The notes: generated from the sequence alone by a model not told the origin. A stretch of DNA of 64,000 nt from Jonesia denitrificans DSM 20603 (GCF_000024065.1 NC_013174.1:310001-374000), one strand, 5' to 3'; shown: positions 50,007-59,470, counted from the first letter of the stretch. A program made the numbers and translations.

Positions 50007-51635
50007 TTAAATCTCCGCGAGGATCCCGCGCGTGGCGATGTCAGCACTGATGATGCACATCGGTAGCCCGATCCCCGGGATCGTGGACCCACCGGCATAC
50101 CACAGGCCATCAACAAGCCGGGACCGGTTCGTTGTACGGAACATTGCCGACTGCGCAAGAGTGTGAGCCGGGCCCAGCGCCCCACCAGACCACGCGTTCA
50201 CGTCAGTGACAAAATCGGCGGGACCGACCGTGCGACGCAACACGATGCGCTGCGCCAGGTCAGGGATCTTCGCCCAGGCAGCGACCTGCGCAATCGCGGC
50301 GTCTGCTGCCTGCTCCACGAGGGCGTCACCGTCGCCGTCACGCCCACCATGCCCAAGACCGGGGTCGGCCGGGACAGGAACCAAAATAAACACGTTCTCG
50401 TGCCCGTCCGGTGCCACATCCGGGTCGCTGTGGGAAGGTTTACACACATACAACGACGCAGGGTTGGGCAGGTGTTTGTTCTTCCCATAAATCGCGTCAA
50501 AATTCTCGTCCCAGTCTTTGACGAAGAACAGGTTGTGGTGGGTGAGTTCAGGTACCTCACCACGGACCCCAAGGTGAACCAACACGCTACCCGGACCAGG
50601 GTCTTTTTTATCCCAATATTCCTGCGGGTAGGACTGCTCTTCGGGGGAGAGGAGCTGGGTTTCCAAGTGGTGAAGGTCAGTTGCGCCCACAATGATGTCA
50701 GCGTCGTAGGTGGTGCGCTGACCCTCGCCGTTTTCGGTCTGAAGGCCCACCACGGTGCGGGTGCGGTACCCGGTATGTGACGAGAGTCGAGACCCGGCAA
50801 CCTGATGGACGATGCGCTGCGCACTAGCGGTGAGCCCAGCCCGACTGGTGGGGGTGGGGTTGTCGGTGGTGAGGATGCGGGTCACGTTCGCACCCCGGTG
50901 AATGGTCACACCAAGGTCGAGGGCGATCTTTTCGATCGCCCTAATGATGCTCATGAACCCGCCCTGTGGGTATTGCACACCGTCAACCAGGTCCAGGTGG
51001 CTCATGAGATGGTACATCGCAGGAGCGCGGTCTGGGCTGGTCCCCAAAAACACGGCGTGGTAGCCCAAAATCTGGCGTAAGACCGGGTGTGAAAACCGCT
51101 TATTAATGAACGTGTTCAGTGATGTCCCGAGCAAAGTGGGAAGTTCCCCGACTCGGCTGGTGATCTCCCGATCAAAAAACGGTTTTACGGTGCGGAAATC
51201 GGTGTATAAAAAGTGGTCAAGGGCGAGCTTGTAGGTACTGGACGCAGAGTCAAGGTAGGCGCGAAGTTTGTCCCCGCCACGAGCCTCCAACGAATCAAAC
51301 AGCTCTTCTGCCTGGCCGCTGGTCACATCAACGGGAACAGGGTGGTTCTCGGTGAACACCCGGTAACCGGGGGTGAGGGTGGTGAGATTGAGTTGCTCGG
51401 CAGTGGATGTTCCTACATCGTGGAAAAACTTATCGAACACCTCGGGCATGAGGTACCACGACGGGCCTGTGTCAAACAGGTACCCGTCGGTTTCCCACAC
51501 CCCACATCGCCCGCCCAGGTCGCTATTTTTCTCATATAAGTCCACGGTCAAACCGTTTTTTGCAAGGAGGGCGGCTGTGGATAGTCCTGCCAGCCCACCG
51601 CCGATCACGGCGATGCGTGGTGATGGTGTGTTCAT
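50007..51635 (-). CDS. crtI: phytoene desaturase
   Basis: A 542-residue FAD enzyme that converts phytoene to lycopene in four steps. The dinucleotide-binding start reads IAVIGGGLAGLSTAALLAKN (G-x-G-x-x-G), followed by LGGRCGVWETDGYLFDTGPS. The C-terminal FAD contact GLWYAGGSTIPGIGLPMCI is intact. Full length for CrtI. The stop lies one base before the crtYe start, and the start overlaps crtB by 4 bases, giving a compact operon. Confidence 0.96.
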   Translation of the reverse strand: MNTPSPRIAVIGGGLAGLSTAALLAKNGLTVDLYEKNSDLGGRCGVWETDGYLFDTGPSWYLMPEVFDKFFHDVGTSTAEQLNLTTLTPGYRVFTENHPVPVDVTSGQAEELFDSLEARGGDKLRAYLDSASSTYKLALDHFLYTDFRTVKPFFDREITSRVGELPTLLGTSLNTFINKRFSHPVLRQILGYHAVFLGTSPDRAPAMYHLMSHLDLVDGVQYPQGGFMSIIRAIEKIALDLGVTIHRGANVTRILTTDNPTPTSRAGLTASAQRIVHQVAGSRLSSHTGYRTRTVVGLQTENGEGQRTTYDADIIVGATDLHHLETQLLSPEEQSYPQEYWDKKDPGPGSVLVHLGVRGEVPELTHHNLFFVKDWDENFDAIYGKNKHLPNPASLYVCKPSHSDPDVAPDGHENVFILVPVPADPGLGHGGRDGDGDALVEQAADAAIAQVAAWAKIPDLAQRIVLRRTVGPADFVTDVNAWSGGALGPAHTLAQSAMFRTTNRSRLVDGLWYAGGSTIPGIGLPMCIISADIATRGILAEI

Positions 51636-52570
51636 GGGTGTGTCAGTGCCTTCGAATCAGTCCACCCAGCAGAATGCTGGATGCGGGGGCGGGGTGTGGT
51701 GGGGAGCGCTGACCGGGCCAGCACCACGGCTTTATGGGGAGTGGTGAGGCGAAGACGGCGGGTGCGCAACTCGTCACATGAGGCGCGCCGCAGTTTCCGA
51801 GTGAGGGAGGTGAAGAGTAAATAGGCTGCCTTGACCGCGCCACGCGAGGAACCGGGAAGGCGTGCAATGCCTTGTCGGGCAACGTCAAGGTCGTGCTCAA
51901 TGTCGGCGAGGATCTTGTTCTTGACCGGTTCTGTGAGACCTTTTGCCGCAACGTCGGGGAAGTAATAGCGCCCTAATTCGCCTTGATCTGCGGCCAAATC
52001 TCGCAGGAAATTGATCTTTTGGAATGCCGCCCCAAGAGCGCGCGCTGCGTCAATATTGTCAGCGACCAGGGTGGAGCGCTGTGTGGGAGCGACATCAGGT
52101 GCCTGAGCAAACGCGCGCAAACACATCATCCCAATGACCTCAGCGGACCCGTAAATGTAGGTCGACAGCTCCTCAGCAGTGTAATACGGGTCCCCGAGGT
52201 CACGGCGCATGGAGGCGAAAAACGGGGCGATCTCAGCGTCCGTGATGCCACAGGTTACTGCTGTATGAGCAAACGCATGCACAATGAGGTTCGTGGAAAA
52301 CCCGCGGTCCATGGCCTGGGCAACCTCCGCTTCAAGCGCATCAAGTGCCGCAGTGAGGTGGGGGATGGGTGCCGGATCGAAGCTTCCATCCACGATTTCG
52401 TCGGCCACGCGCACAAGTGCGTAAATGTTGCGCACATGAGTGCGCACAGGCTCGGTAAGCATCGCGGTAGCAACCCCGAAACTTGTGGAATACTGCCGGA
52501 TCACCGTGTGCGCTGCGTCCTGGGCGGCGCGCTGATACAGGGCTTGGGGAGTTGTGGCTTTGCTGGTCAT
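51632..52570 (-). CDS. crtB: phytoene synthase
   Basis: A 312-residue squalene/phytoene synthase that joins two geranylgeranyl diphosphates. Both Asp-rich boxes are seen: VRVADEIVDG (D-E-x-x-D) and RDLAADQGELGRYYFP (D-L-x-A-D). YIYGSAEVIGMMCL is the helix between them. A Thr/Arg-rich C-terminal tail follows. It overlaps crtI and crtE by 4 bases each. Confidence 0.95.
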   Translation of the reverse strand: MTSKATTPQALYQRAAQDAAHTVIRQYSTSFGVATAMLTEPVRTHVRNIYALVRVADEIVDGSFDPAPIPHLTAALDALEAEVAQAMDRGFSTNLIVHAFAHTAVTCGITDAEIAPFFASMRRDLGDPYYTAEELSTYIYGSAEVIGMMCLRAFAQAPDVAPTQRSTLVADNIDAARALGAAFQKINFLRDLAADQGELGRYYFPDVAAKGLTEPVKNKILADIEHDLDVARQGIARLPGSSRGAVKAAYLLFTSLTRKLRRASCDELRTRRLRLTTPHKAVVLARSALPTTPRPRIQHSAGWTDSKALTHP

Positions 52571-53604
52571 GACGCGAGCCCTTCGAGCAGTTCGTTGAGT
52601 ATAGGAATATCACTTGTCTCAAGGTTGTGCTCGTGGGCTGTGGTCATAGCGATGCGCAGGTGGTCACGGATCTGCTGTTCCATAAAACGTGCCGAGCCGG
52701 CCTCAATGAGGAGCTCTTGCGCACGCATGACACCCAACGGGGTGATCGTTGGTCCCAGTAGCCGTTCCAATTCCGGCCATGCATCGGTTGTCCGGGCGTG
52801 TGCAATGAGCAAAGTGTCCTTGTTTTCGCGCAGGTCAGCACCAACTTCTTTGCCAGTGACAGAGGTTGGGGCGAACACGCCGTTGAGGTCGTCGTGAAGC
52901 TGGTAGGCCACACCAAGGTGGCGGCCAACCCCAGCAAGAGCGTCCGTGTTTGCGTCGTCGGCCATCATTGCTGCAAGCCGCATGGGTAGAACAAAGGAGT
53001 ACTCTGCGGTTTTCAGTTCCGCAATGGTGATGGTGTCCGTCATGGGGGTGGGGGCCGGGATGGTCGCGGAATGAACGTCCAGGAGTTCACCGAGTGCTGA
53101 CAGCGAGATTGCTTCCTGGAATGCGGTAAGGAGACGTTGGCGTTGGCGGTGCGGGAAATCGAGGGCCGCCACCTGCATGAGCGCTTCGGTGAGGGCTAGC
53201 ACACCACCAAGGATCCCGGCAGTGTTCCCTAACGTGTGTGCGTCCGCTGCCGATGCCCCGCTCGAGAGGGCAACCAACTCAAAATGCCCGTTGATGTTCG
53301 TGTGTCCGCGCCGCATCGTGTCGTGATCGATGACGTCATCGTGGATGAGGAACGACGTGTGAAGGAGCTCGATGGCGTGTGCAACCTGCTGAATTTCTGG
53401 GCGCTCCGTCACTCGCAGGTGTGGGTGCTTTTCCCGGTGGGATAGTGCCGCATACACCTCAAGGAAGAGGCGGGGGCGGATCTGACGGCCACGTCCATGT
53501 GCCTGAGAAAGCTGAGTGTGGAAGTCGCTGATTGCAGCCGATGCGGTGGTGCTCAGGGATGCGGAGAGGTCCGTATCTGGGCGGGTTGTGGGTTCAACGG
53601 ACAT
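52567..53604 (-). CDS. crtE: geranylgeranyl diphosphate synthase
   Basis: A 345-residue trans-prenyltransferase making the C20 precursor. The first aspartate-rich motif is HDDVIDHDTMRRG and the second is YQLHDDLNGVFAP (D-D-x-x-G type). RGRQIRPRLFLEVYAAL carries the substrate-binding arginines. ATG 53604 has CGGAGG upstream; the frame extends to 53643, but that would overlap idi more deeply. It overlaps the idi end by 11 bases. Confidence 0.94.
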   Translation of the reverse strand: MSVEPTTRPDTDLSASLSTTASAAISDFHTQLSQAHGRGRQIRPRLFLEVYAALSHREKHPHLRVTERPEIQQVAHAIELLHTSFLIHDDVIDHDTMRRGHTNINGHFELVALSSGASAADAHTLGNTAGILGGVLALTEALMQVAALDFPHRQRQRLLTAFQEAISLSALGELLDVHSATIPAPTPMTDTITIAELKTAEYSFVLPMRLAAMMADDANTDALAGVGRHLGVAYQLHDDLNGVFAPTSVTGKEVGADLRENKDTLLIAHARTTDAWPELERLLGPTITPLGVMRAQELLIEAGSARFMEQQIRDHLRIAMTTAHEHNLETSDIPILNELLEGLAS

Positions 53605-54190
53605 GGGTGCCTCCGCGATTGTGAAGTTGGGCGGTTTGGGCAACTGACCAGGGGCTCAGGAGAAATGGGGTGATCGATGCGGCATGGACATAGGTGGGGA
53701 ACGGCGTCCACGCGTATTCGGCAACTTCGTCGGGGTTGGGGGTGGGTTGTTGGGAGGTGCGAGCGTAAAAGACGGGGCAGTACTCGTTTTCGATAATGCC
53801 GCTGGCGTCTGTGGCGGTGTACTCAAAGTCGGGTAGGGCAACACTGATGGAGTGGATGTCTGTGATGCCTAGTTCGAGTTGTGCGTAGCGGGTGAGGGCG
53901 TCGTGGAAAGATTCACCCGGTCGTGGGTGGCCGCAAAACGAGTTTGTCCACACTCCGGGCCAGGTTTTCTTACTTAAAGCTCTGCGAGTGACGAGGAGTT
54001 CACCGTCATCGTTGAGGAGGTAGCAGGAAAACGCGAGGTGGCGTGGTGTGGTGGGGGTGTGCACGGTTGCGCGCGGTGCGGTGCCGATGGCCTGGTGGTC
54101 CTCGTCAAGCAGGATGACCACGTCGTGGTTGGTGGCGTTGGTGCTGTGGTGATGTGGGGGGTGGTACGCGTCGTGCGGGGTGGTCGTCAC
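53594..54190 (-). CDS. idi: isopentenyl-diphosphate isomerase, type 1
   Basis: A 198-residue Nudix-fold isomerase converting IPP to DMAPP. The active-site Cys is in WTNSFCGHPRPGE and the catalytic Glu in IIENEYCPVF. RHLAFSCYLLNDDGELLVTRRAL is the family core. It is first in the crt operon, with GTG 54190 preceded by AGGGAG. The Crt-type operator at 54226 lies just upstream. Confidence 0.94.
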   Translation of the reverse strand: MTTTPHDAYHPPHHHSTNATNHDVVILLDEDHQAIGTAPRATVHTPTTPRHLAFSCYLLNDDGELLVTRRALSKKTWPGVWTNSFCGHPRPGESFHDALTRYAQLELGITDIHSISVALPDFEYTATDASGIIENEYCPVFYARTSQQPTPNPDEVAEYAWTPFPTYVHAASITPFLLSPWSVAQTAQLHNRGGTHVR

Positions 54191-54225
54191 TTGTCGCTCC
54201 CTGCGTCGTGCGGCAAAGGCTGAAA

Positions 54226-54257
54226 TAGTTAGCCAGGCTAGTTACTAGTTAGGCTAG
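54226..54257. promoter_or_regulatory. MarR/CrtR-type operator between idi and marR
   Basis: TAGTTAGCCAGGCTAGTTAC contains the palindrome TAGCC-A-GGCTA. It is followed at once by a second, partial copy (TAGTTAGGCTAG), so two dimers may bind. It lies between the divergent starts. Confidence 0.75.
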
Positions 54258-54333
54258 AGTAGATGATGGTGGGTGACAAGCGCAATGCCCATCCGCGCAC
54301 GACCACAACAAACATGCACATCATGGAGGGCTC

Positions 54334-54885
54334 ATGCAGGAACCAACCCCCGCACCCAACACCCCCTACTGGTACCCCGACCGCGACCACGTCCACGATG
54401 TCCTCGATGGAATCCGTCGATTTCGCCGCGCCAACGCGGCCATGCGCAAACGCATGGCCGACGGCATGGGAATGAACAAAACAGACATGCAAGCACTCCA
54501 AGCGGTCATTGCAGCGCAGCGACACGGAGCCCCCTTGCACCCCCGCGAACTTGCTGACGAACTCGACATCTCCACCGCATCGACAACAAAACTGCTGGAC
54601 CGGCTCGAACGATCCGGTCATCTCACCAGAGTGCCCCACCCAGCCGACCGCCGCTCGGTGACCATCCAAGCAACAGACCATGCTCACACCGAAGTCAAAG
54701 ACCGACTTGCCCCCATGCACCGCGACATGGAAGAGATCATCTACGAATTCACCCCCGGAGAACAACGAGCGATCGCCATGTTCCTGCACTCCATGGCTGA
54801 CCTCTTCGACCGTTCCGGTGACATCGAACCACTTCGTGATGCGCTGACTGACCAGCTAACCAACCAAGACGCGGTCCGCAGGTAA
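54334..54885 (+). CDS. crtR: MarR family regulator of the carotenoid genes (CrtR-like)
   Basis: A 183-residue winged-helix repressor. The recognition part is PRELADELDISTASTTKLLD, followed by the wing RSGHLTRVPHPADRRSVTIQ, with flanking dimerisation helices. GGAGGGCTC before ATG 54334 supports the start. Divergent placement next to the crt operon mirrors C. glutamicum crtR, where geranylgeranyl diphosphate relieves repression; ligand and role here are inferred from that case. Targets are the sites at 54226 (crt operon and itself) and 45936 (MMPL). Its 3' end overlaps the trkH remnant by 30 bases. Confidence 0.85.
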   Translation: MQEPTPAPNTPYWYPDRDHVHDVLDGIRRFRRANAAMRKRMADGMGMNKTDMQALQAVIAAQRHGAPLHPRELADELDISTASTTKLLDRLERSGHLTRVPHPADRRSVTIQATDHAHTEVKDRLAPMHRDMEEIIYEFTPGEQRAIAMFLHSMADLFDRSGDIEPLRDALTDQLTNQDAVRR

Positions 54886-55409
54886 CCTGCGTGCACGGGT
54901 CCGTGTCCGCAACGTCAGAGCAGCAGCAAACGTCATCGTTCCCACGCGGCCCGCGAACATCAACACCACAAGGATCAGGTGAGCGCTATCCGGCAACGCG
55001 GCGGTAATCCCTGTCGACAATCCAGTGGTCGCATACGCGGAGATCACCTCAAACAACACCACATCAAGGCGCAACCCGCTGATCTCCAAAATGGCCATAC
55101 TCGCCGCAATAATGAGAGTTGCTGACAACGCTGTCACGGCGACCGCGAGCCGCAAAATATCAGTGGGAATACGCCGCCGAAACGACTCCACATCCCGGTC
55201 ACCGCAACCGCCGATGTTGCGGTAAACAGCGCATCAACAAACTCGGTGTCCTCACCCGCACGGTGAGCCACCGGAAGCATCAATAACCCGGTGGAACACG
55301 CAATCACACCAGCGTAGGAGGTGAGAATCATGTGTGACGGGTAGCTTCGAGCTAGGCGTGACACCCCAGTGCGTGCCTGCCACAACCAGGTTGTGAACCG
55401 GGCGACCAT
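54856..55409 (-). pseudogene. trkH: trkH potassium transporter gene with internal deletion
   Basis: Two parts of a TrkH-type K+ channel survive. The 5' part (55409 to about 55200) gives SYAGVIACSTGLLMLPVAHR and the first selectivity loop DALFTATSAVAVTG. The 3' part, in another frame, gives DVESFRRRIPTDILRLAVAV, ISAYATTGLSTGITAALPD (fourth pore loop) and LVVLMFAGRVGTMTFAAALT, ending at 54856. About 250 central residues are missing. The join lies at CGGTCACCG (55196-55204). No trkA is adjacent. Non-functional. Confidence 0.85.
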
Positions 55410-55670
55410 GACGGTCCTTCCGAGCCATGTGCATGCTCAACCGCGTGCAACTCCATCGAAGAACTCTGCCACAACTCCAACTGGCTGTCATCGGACCCAC
55501 GTCATCACAAAGGTGTCTCGTCGATCACGGTTGGTCTGCCCCGGTGCGGGGAACCCCAAAAAAGTCTCGATCGTGTCAGAACAAAGGAGTAAGCTCACCG
55601 ATGGACCAGGCACCCGCAGTCGCCGTCCCGCACCCACCCAGTGATGCTCACACGCAAGGCGAGGACCCCC
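55410..55670. other. intergenic region before the ABC exporter
   Basis: About 260 bases between the trkH remnant (read leftward) and the ABC exporter (read rightward). No gene, RNA or operator is recognised; it must carry the exporter promoter. Confidence 0.4.
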
Positions 55671-57404
55671 ATGCTCAGACGCACCCTCATCACCTATCTG
55701 CGCCCCTACTGGCGCCTCGTCGCGGGGGTGCTGTTTTTCCAGTTCCTCTCCGCTATGGCCACGCTCTACCTGCCTTCCCTGAACGCCAACATTGTGGACA
55801 ACGGTGTTGCGTTGGGAGACACCGCCTACATTTGGCGCACCGGTTCCCTCATGCTCGCCATCTCCTTTGGGCAGATCACGTGCTCCATCATCGCGATGTA
55901 TCTCGCCGCGAAAGCCGCGATGCGGCTTGGTCGGGACATCCGCAACGATGTCTTCCACCGTGTGGTCGGATTCTCCGAACGGGAAGTCACCCACTTTGGT
56001 GCCGGGTCACTCATTACCCGAAACACCAATGACGTCCAGCAAGTACAAATGCTCGCGATGATGACCGCAACATTCCTGGTCACCGCTCCGATGCTTGCCC
56101 TGGGTGGCATCATTATGGCGTTGCGTCAGGATGTGGGGTTGTCCTGGCTTATTGCGGTTTCTGTCCCGGTGCTGCTCACCATCGCGATCGTGATTATCTC
56201 CCGTATGGTTCCTCTGTTCCGCAGCTTCCAGGGCAAACTCGACACCATCAACCGCATCATGCGTGAACAACTCACCGGAATCCGAGTGATCCGTGCGTTT
56301 GTGCGTGAACCTGTCGAAAAAGATCGATTCAATGATGCCAACACTGACATTATGGTCGTGGGGCGGAAAATTGGGTCGCTGTTCGTGCTTCTCTTCCCGC
56401 TGGCCATGCTCGTCCTCAACGTCACAGTCGTGGGGGTCGTGTGGTTTGGGGCTCTCGAGGTTGACAACGGGACCGTGCAAATCGGAACGCTGTTTGCCTT
56501 CATGCAATACATCATGACCATTCTCATGGGCGTTCTCATGGCCACGTTCATGACCATGATGATCCCGCGAGCAGCGGTCTCCGCCGAACGCATCAACGAG
56601 GTACTCGCAACGTCAAGCACCGTCACCCGGCCTGACCAGGGCATCACCGAGTTCCCGGACCGCGGTGCCATCACCCTCACAGACGTCGAGTTCGCTTACC
56701 CCGGTGCCGACCACCCGATCGTGACGAACATTAACGTCCACGTGAACAAGGGCGAGACCCTGGCCATTGTGGGGTCCACGGGGGCCGGGAAAACCACCCT
56801 CATCTCGTTGTTGCCCCGCCTGTTTGATGTCACCGGTGGCAGCGTGCAACTCCACGGTGTAGACGTGCGCGATGCCGACATAGACGCCCTGTGGAACACC
56901 ATCGGGCTTGTTCCCCAAAAACCCTTCCTCTTCTCCGGCACAATCGCCAGCAACCTTCGTTTTGGTCGCGACAATGCCACAGACGAGGAACTGTGGGAGG
57001 CACTCACGATTGCACAAGCTGCTGACTTCGTTCGGGAGAAAGACAACGAACTCGACTCCCACATCGCCCAGGGGGGAACCAACGTGTCCGGCGGGCAACG
57101 TCAACGTCTGGCCATCGCCCGGGCGATCATTCACCAACCCGACATCCTCATTTTCGACGACTCCTTCTCCGCGCTCGACCTCACCACCGACGCCAACCTA
57201 CGGGCCGCACTATGGAGCGCTCTGCCAGATGTCACCAAAGTGGTTGTTGCTCAACGGGTCTCCACCATCACCCAGGCAGACACCATTATCGTCCTGGATG
57301 ACGGCACCATCGTGGGCACAGGCACTCACGAGGAATTGCTTGCCACCTGCACGACCTACCAAGAAATCGTGGAATCACAGCAAGGCGCGGAGGCTACCCG
57401 ATGA
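55671..57404 (+). CDS. ABC exporter half-transporter A (degenerate catalytic site)
   Basis: A 577-residue half-transporter: six membrane helices (about 15-300), then an ATPase domain with Walker A GSTGAGKTT (368-376), signature VSGGQRQR (472-479) and Walker B ILIFDDSFSALD, where Asp replaces the catalytic Glu (about 497). This substitution marks the degenerate half of a heterodimeric exporter (TmrAB/BmrCD type). The partner is encoded directly after with an ATGA overlap. The substrate may be a lipid, drug or peptide. ATG 55671 is preferred. Confidence 0.92.
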   Translation: MLRRTLITYLRPYWRLVAGVLFFQFLSAMATLYLPSLNANIVDNGVALGDTAYIWRTGSLMLAISFGQITCSIIAMYLAAKAAMRLGRDIRNDVFHRVVGFSEREVTHFGAGSLITRNTNDVQQVQMLAMMTATFLVTAPMLALGGIIMALRQDVGLSWLIAVSVPVLLTIAIVIISRMVPLFRSFQGKLDTINRIMREQLTGIRVIRAFVREPVEKDRFNDANTDIMVVGRKIGSLFVLLFPLAMLVLNVTVVGVVWFGALEVDNGTVQIGTLFAFMQYIMTILMGVLMATFMTMMIPRAAVSAERINEVLATSSTVTRPDQGITEFPDRGAITLTDVEFAYPGADHPIVTNINVHVNKGETLAIVGSTGAGKTTLISLLPRLFDVTGGSVQLHGVDVRDADIDALWNTIGLVPQKPFLFSGTIASNLRFGRDNATDEELWEALTIAQAADFVREKDNELDSHIAQGGTNVSGGQRQRLAIARAIIHQPDILIFDDSFSALDLTTDANLRAALWSALPDVTKVVVAQRVSTITQADTIIVLDDGTIVGTGTHEELLATCTTYQEIVESQQGAEATR

Positions 57405-59392
57405 GTACAACAGAGCCGATCGACCCCACCAACGACGACGCACAAGCAGAACAGGCGCGCATCGCTGCTGACGACTGGGGTGGGGGCGTGGCCCCAGGGA
57501 AACCCGCGAACTTTGGGAAGAGTTTCGCACGACTCATTGGTCTGCTGCGCCCCTACGCGTGGGCGTTCATCGGGGTGTCCCTCCTTGGCGCCATCGGTGT
57601 GGTGTTGTCTGTTCTCACCCCACGCGTGCTGGGAAACGCCACAAACGTGGTGTTTGAAGGGTTCGTGTCCCGGCAACTGCCTAGCGGTGCCACGAAAGAC
57701 CAAGTCGTTGAAGGCTTGCGTACCCAAGGGCAAGACGATTTTGCCAATGTTGTGTCTGCCATGGACATCATTCCTGGTCAAGGTATTGATTTCACGCGCC
57801 TTGGAGAGCTCATCGTTCTCGCACTGGGGTTGTATGTCGTGGCGGCACTGCTCATGTGGATTCAAGGATATGTCATCAACGTCATCATGGTTCGAACCAT
57901 GTGGCGGTTACGGCGAGATGTAGAAAACAAGATCCACCGGCTCCCCTTATCCTACTTTGACCAGGTGCAACGTGGAGAACTGATCTCGCGGGTGACCAAC
58001 GACATCGACAACATCACCCAAATGATGCAACAGTCACTGTCCACGGTGGTGACCTCAGTGCTCACGGTTCTTGGCGTGGTCATCATGATGCTGACCATCT
58101 CGTGGCAGCTCACCCTGGTTGCCCTGGTGTCGCTCCCGCTGATGGCGATCATCTTCGGGGTCATCGGGCCACGATCACAAAAAGCCTTCTCCACCCAGTG
58201 GCGCAAAGTAGGCCGCCTGAACGCCCGAGTTGAGGAATCGTTTTCTGGTCATGCACTGATGAAGGTCTATGGGCGCGAACGTGCCAGCGTTGAGGCGTTC
58301 CGCGCCGAGAACGAGGAATTGTATGAGGCCTCGTTCAAAGCGCAGTTCCTTGCCAACACGATGATGCCGTCGATGATGTTCATTGGGAACCTCACTTACG
58401 TGGGTATTGCCGTCATGGGTGGTGTCGCTGTGGCTAGTGGGCAAATGCGGTTGGGGGATGTGCAGGCGTTTATTCAGTATTCCCAGCAGTTCACTCAGCC
58501 ATTGTCTGAGTTGGGTGGGATGGCCGCGGTCATTCAGTCAGGCACTGCGTCAGCCGAGCGAGTGTTCGCTCTCCTTGATGTCGAGGAGGAAAGTGAGGAA
58601 CCCGCCGATGCGCCTGCTCCCGCCCACGGGGATGGCACCATTGAGTTTGACCACGTCGCGTTTTCGTACCGACCTGATCAGCCGTTGATTGAGGACTTGT
58701 CATTTACTGTCGCACCAGGGCAGACCGTGGCTATTGTCGGGCCAACCGGTGCAGGCAAGACGACGCTCGTGAACCTCATCATGCGGTTCTATGAACTCGA
58801 TGGTGGCCGTATTGTCATCAACGGTCAGGATATTGCTGAGCTCACCCGCCATGATGTGCGGGCTACTACCGGAATGGTGTTGCAGGACCCGTGGTTGTTT
58901 GCTGGCACAATCCGGGAAAACATTCGCTATGGCAAAGCGACCGCTTCTGATGAGGACATTGTTGCGGCTGCAAAAGCCACCTATGTGGACCGGTTCGTGC
59001 ACTCGTTGCCTGATGGGTACGACACCGAACTTGATGAAGACGCATCGAACTTGTCGGCAGGGGAGCGCCAGCTCATCACCATTGCTCGTGCCTTTGTGTC
59101 GCAACCTTCCGTGCTCATCCTTGATGAGGCGACGTCGTCGGTGGACACTCGCACTGAACTGCTCCTCCAGCACGCGATGGCGGCATTACGCCAGGGGCGG
59201 ACATCCTTTGTCATTGCCCACCGGTTATCCACGATTCGTGATGCTGACATGATCCTTGTGATGGAGCATGGGCGGATTGTAGAGAAGGGAAACCACGAGG
59301 AACTGATTGCTCGCGAGGGGGCGTATTACCGCCTCTATCAGTCACAATTCGCGCAGGCTGCGGTCAGCGACGACGCCGAAACATTGGCGTGA
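57401..59392 (+). CDS. ABC exporter half-transporter B (consensus catalytic Glu)
   Basis: A 663-residue partner of the previous protein. An acidic N-terminal tail and a roughly 60-residue insert between helices 1 and 2 (KDQVVEGLRTQGQDDFANVV, predicted external) make it longer. Walker A GPTGAGKTT is near 446, the signature LSAGERQ near 551, and Walker B VLILDEATSSVD near 573 has the intact Glu. The pair should form one working and one degenerate ATP site. An ATGA overlap couples translation. No adjacent regulator. Confidence 0.92.
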   Translation: MSTTEPIDPTNDDAQAEQARIAADDWGGGVAPGKPANFGKSFARLIGLLRPYAWAFIGVSLLGAIGVVLSVLTPRVLGNATNVVFEGFVSRQLPSGATKDQVVEGLRTQGQDDFANVVSAMDIIPGQGIDFTRLGELIVLALGLYVVAALLMWIQGYVINVIMVRTMWRLRRDVENKIHRLPLSYFDQVQRGELISRVTNDIDNITQMMQQSLSTVVTSVLTVLGVVIMMLTISWQLTLVALVSLPLMAIIFGVIGPRSQKAFSTQWRKVGRLNARVEESFSGHALMKVYGRERASVEAFRAENEELYEASFKAQFLANTMMPSMMFIGNLTYVGIAVMGGVAVASGQMRLGDVQAFIQYSQQFTQPLSELGGMAAVIQSGTASAERVFALLDVEEESEEPADAPAPAHGDGTIEFDHVAFSYRPDQPLIEDLSFTVAPGQTVAIVGPTGAGKTTLVNLIMRFYELDGGRIVINGQDIAELTRHDVRATTGMVLQDPWLFAGTIRENIRYGKATASDEDIVAAAKATYVDRFVHSLPDGYDTELDEDASNLSAGERQLITIARAFVSQPSVLILDEATSSVDTRTELLLQHAMAALRQGRTSFVIAHRLSTIRDADMILVMEHGRIVEKGNHEELIAREGAYYRLYQSQFAQAAVSDDAETLA

Positions 59393-59470
59393 ATGGTGCG
59401 GCTGGGTGCCACGCAGCGAGCGTGGTGCCCAGCCGTTGTCATGTCTGGGAATAGAACATCGATTCTCAAA

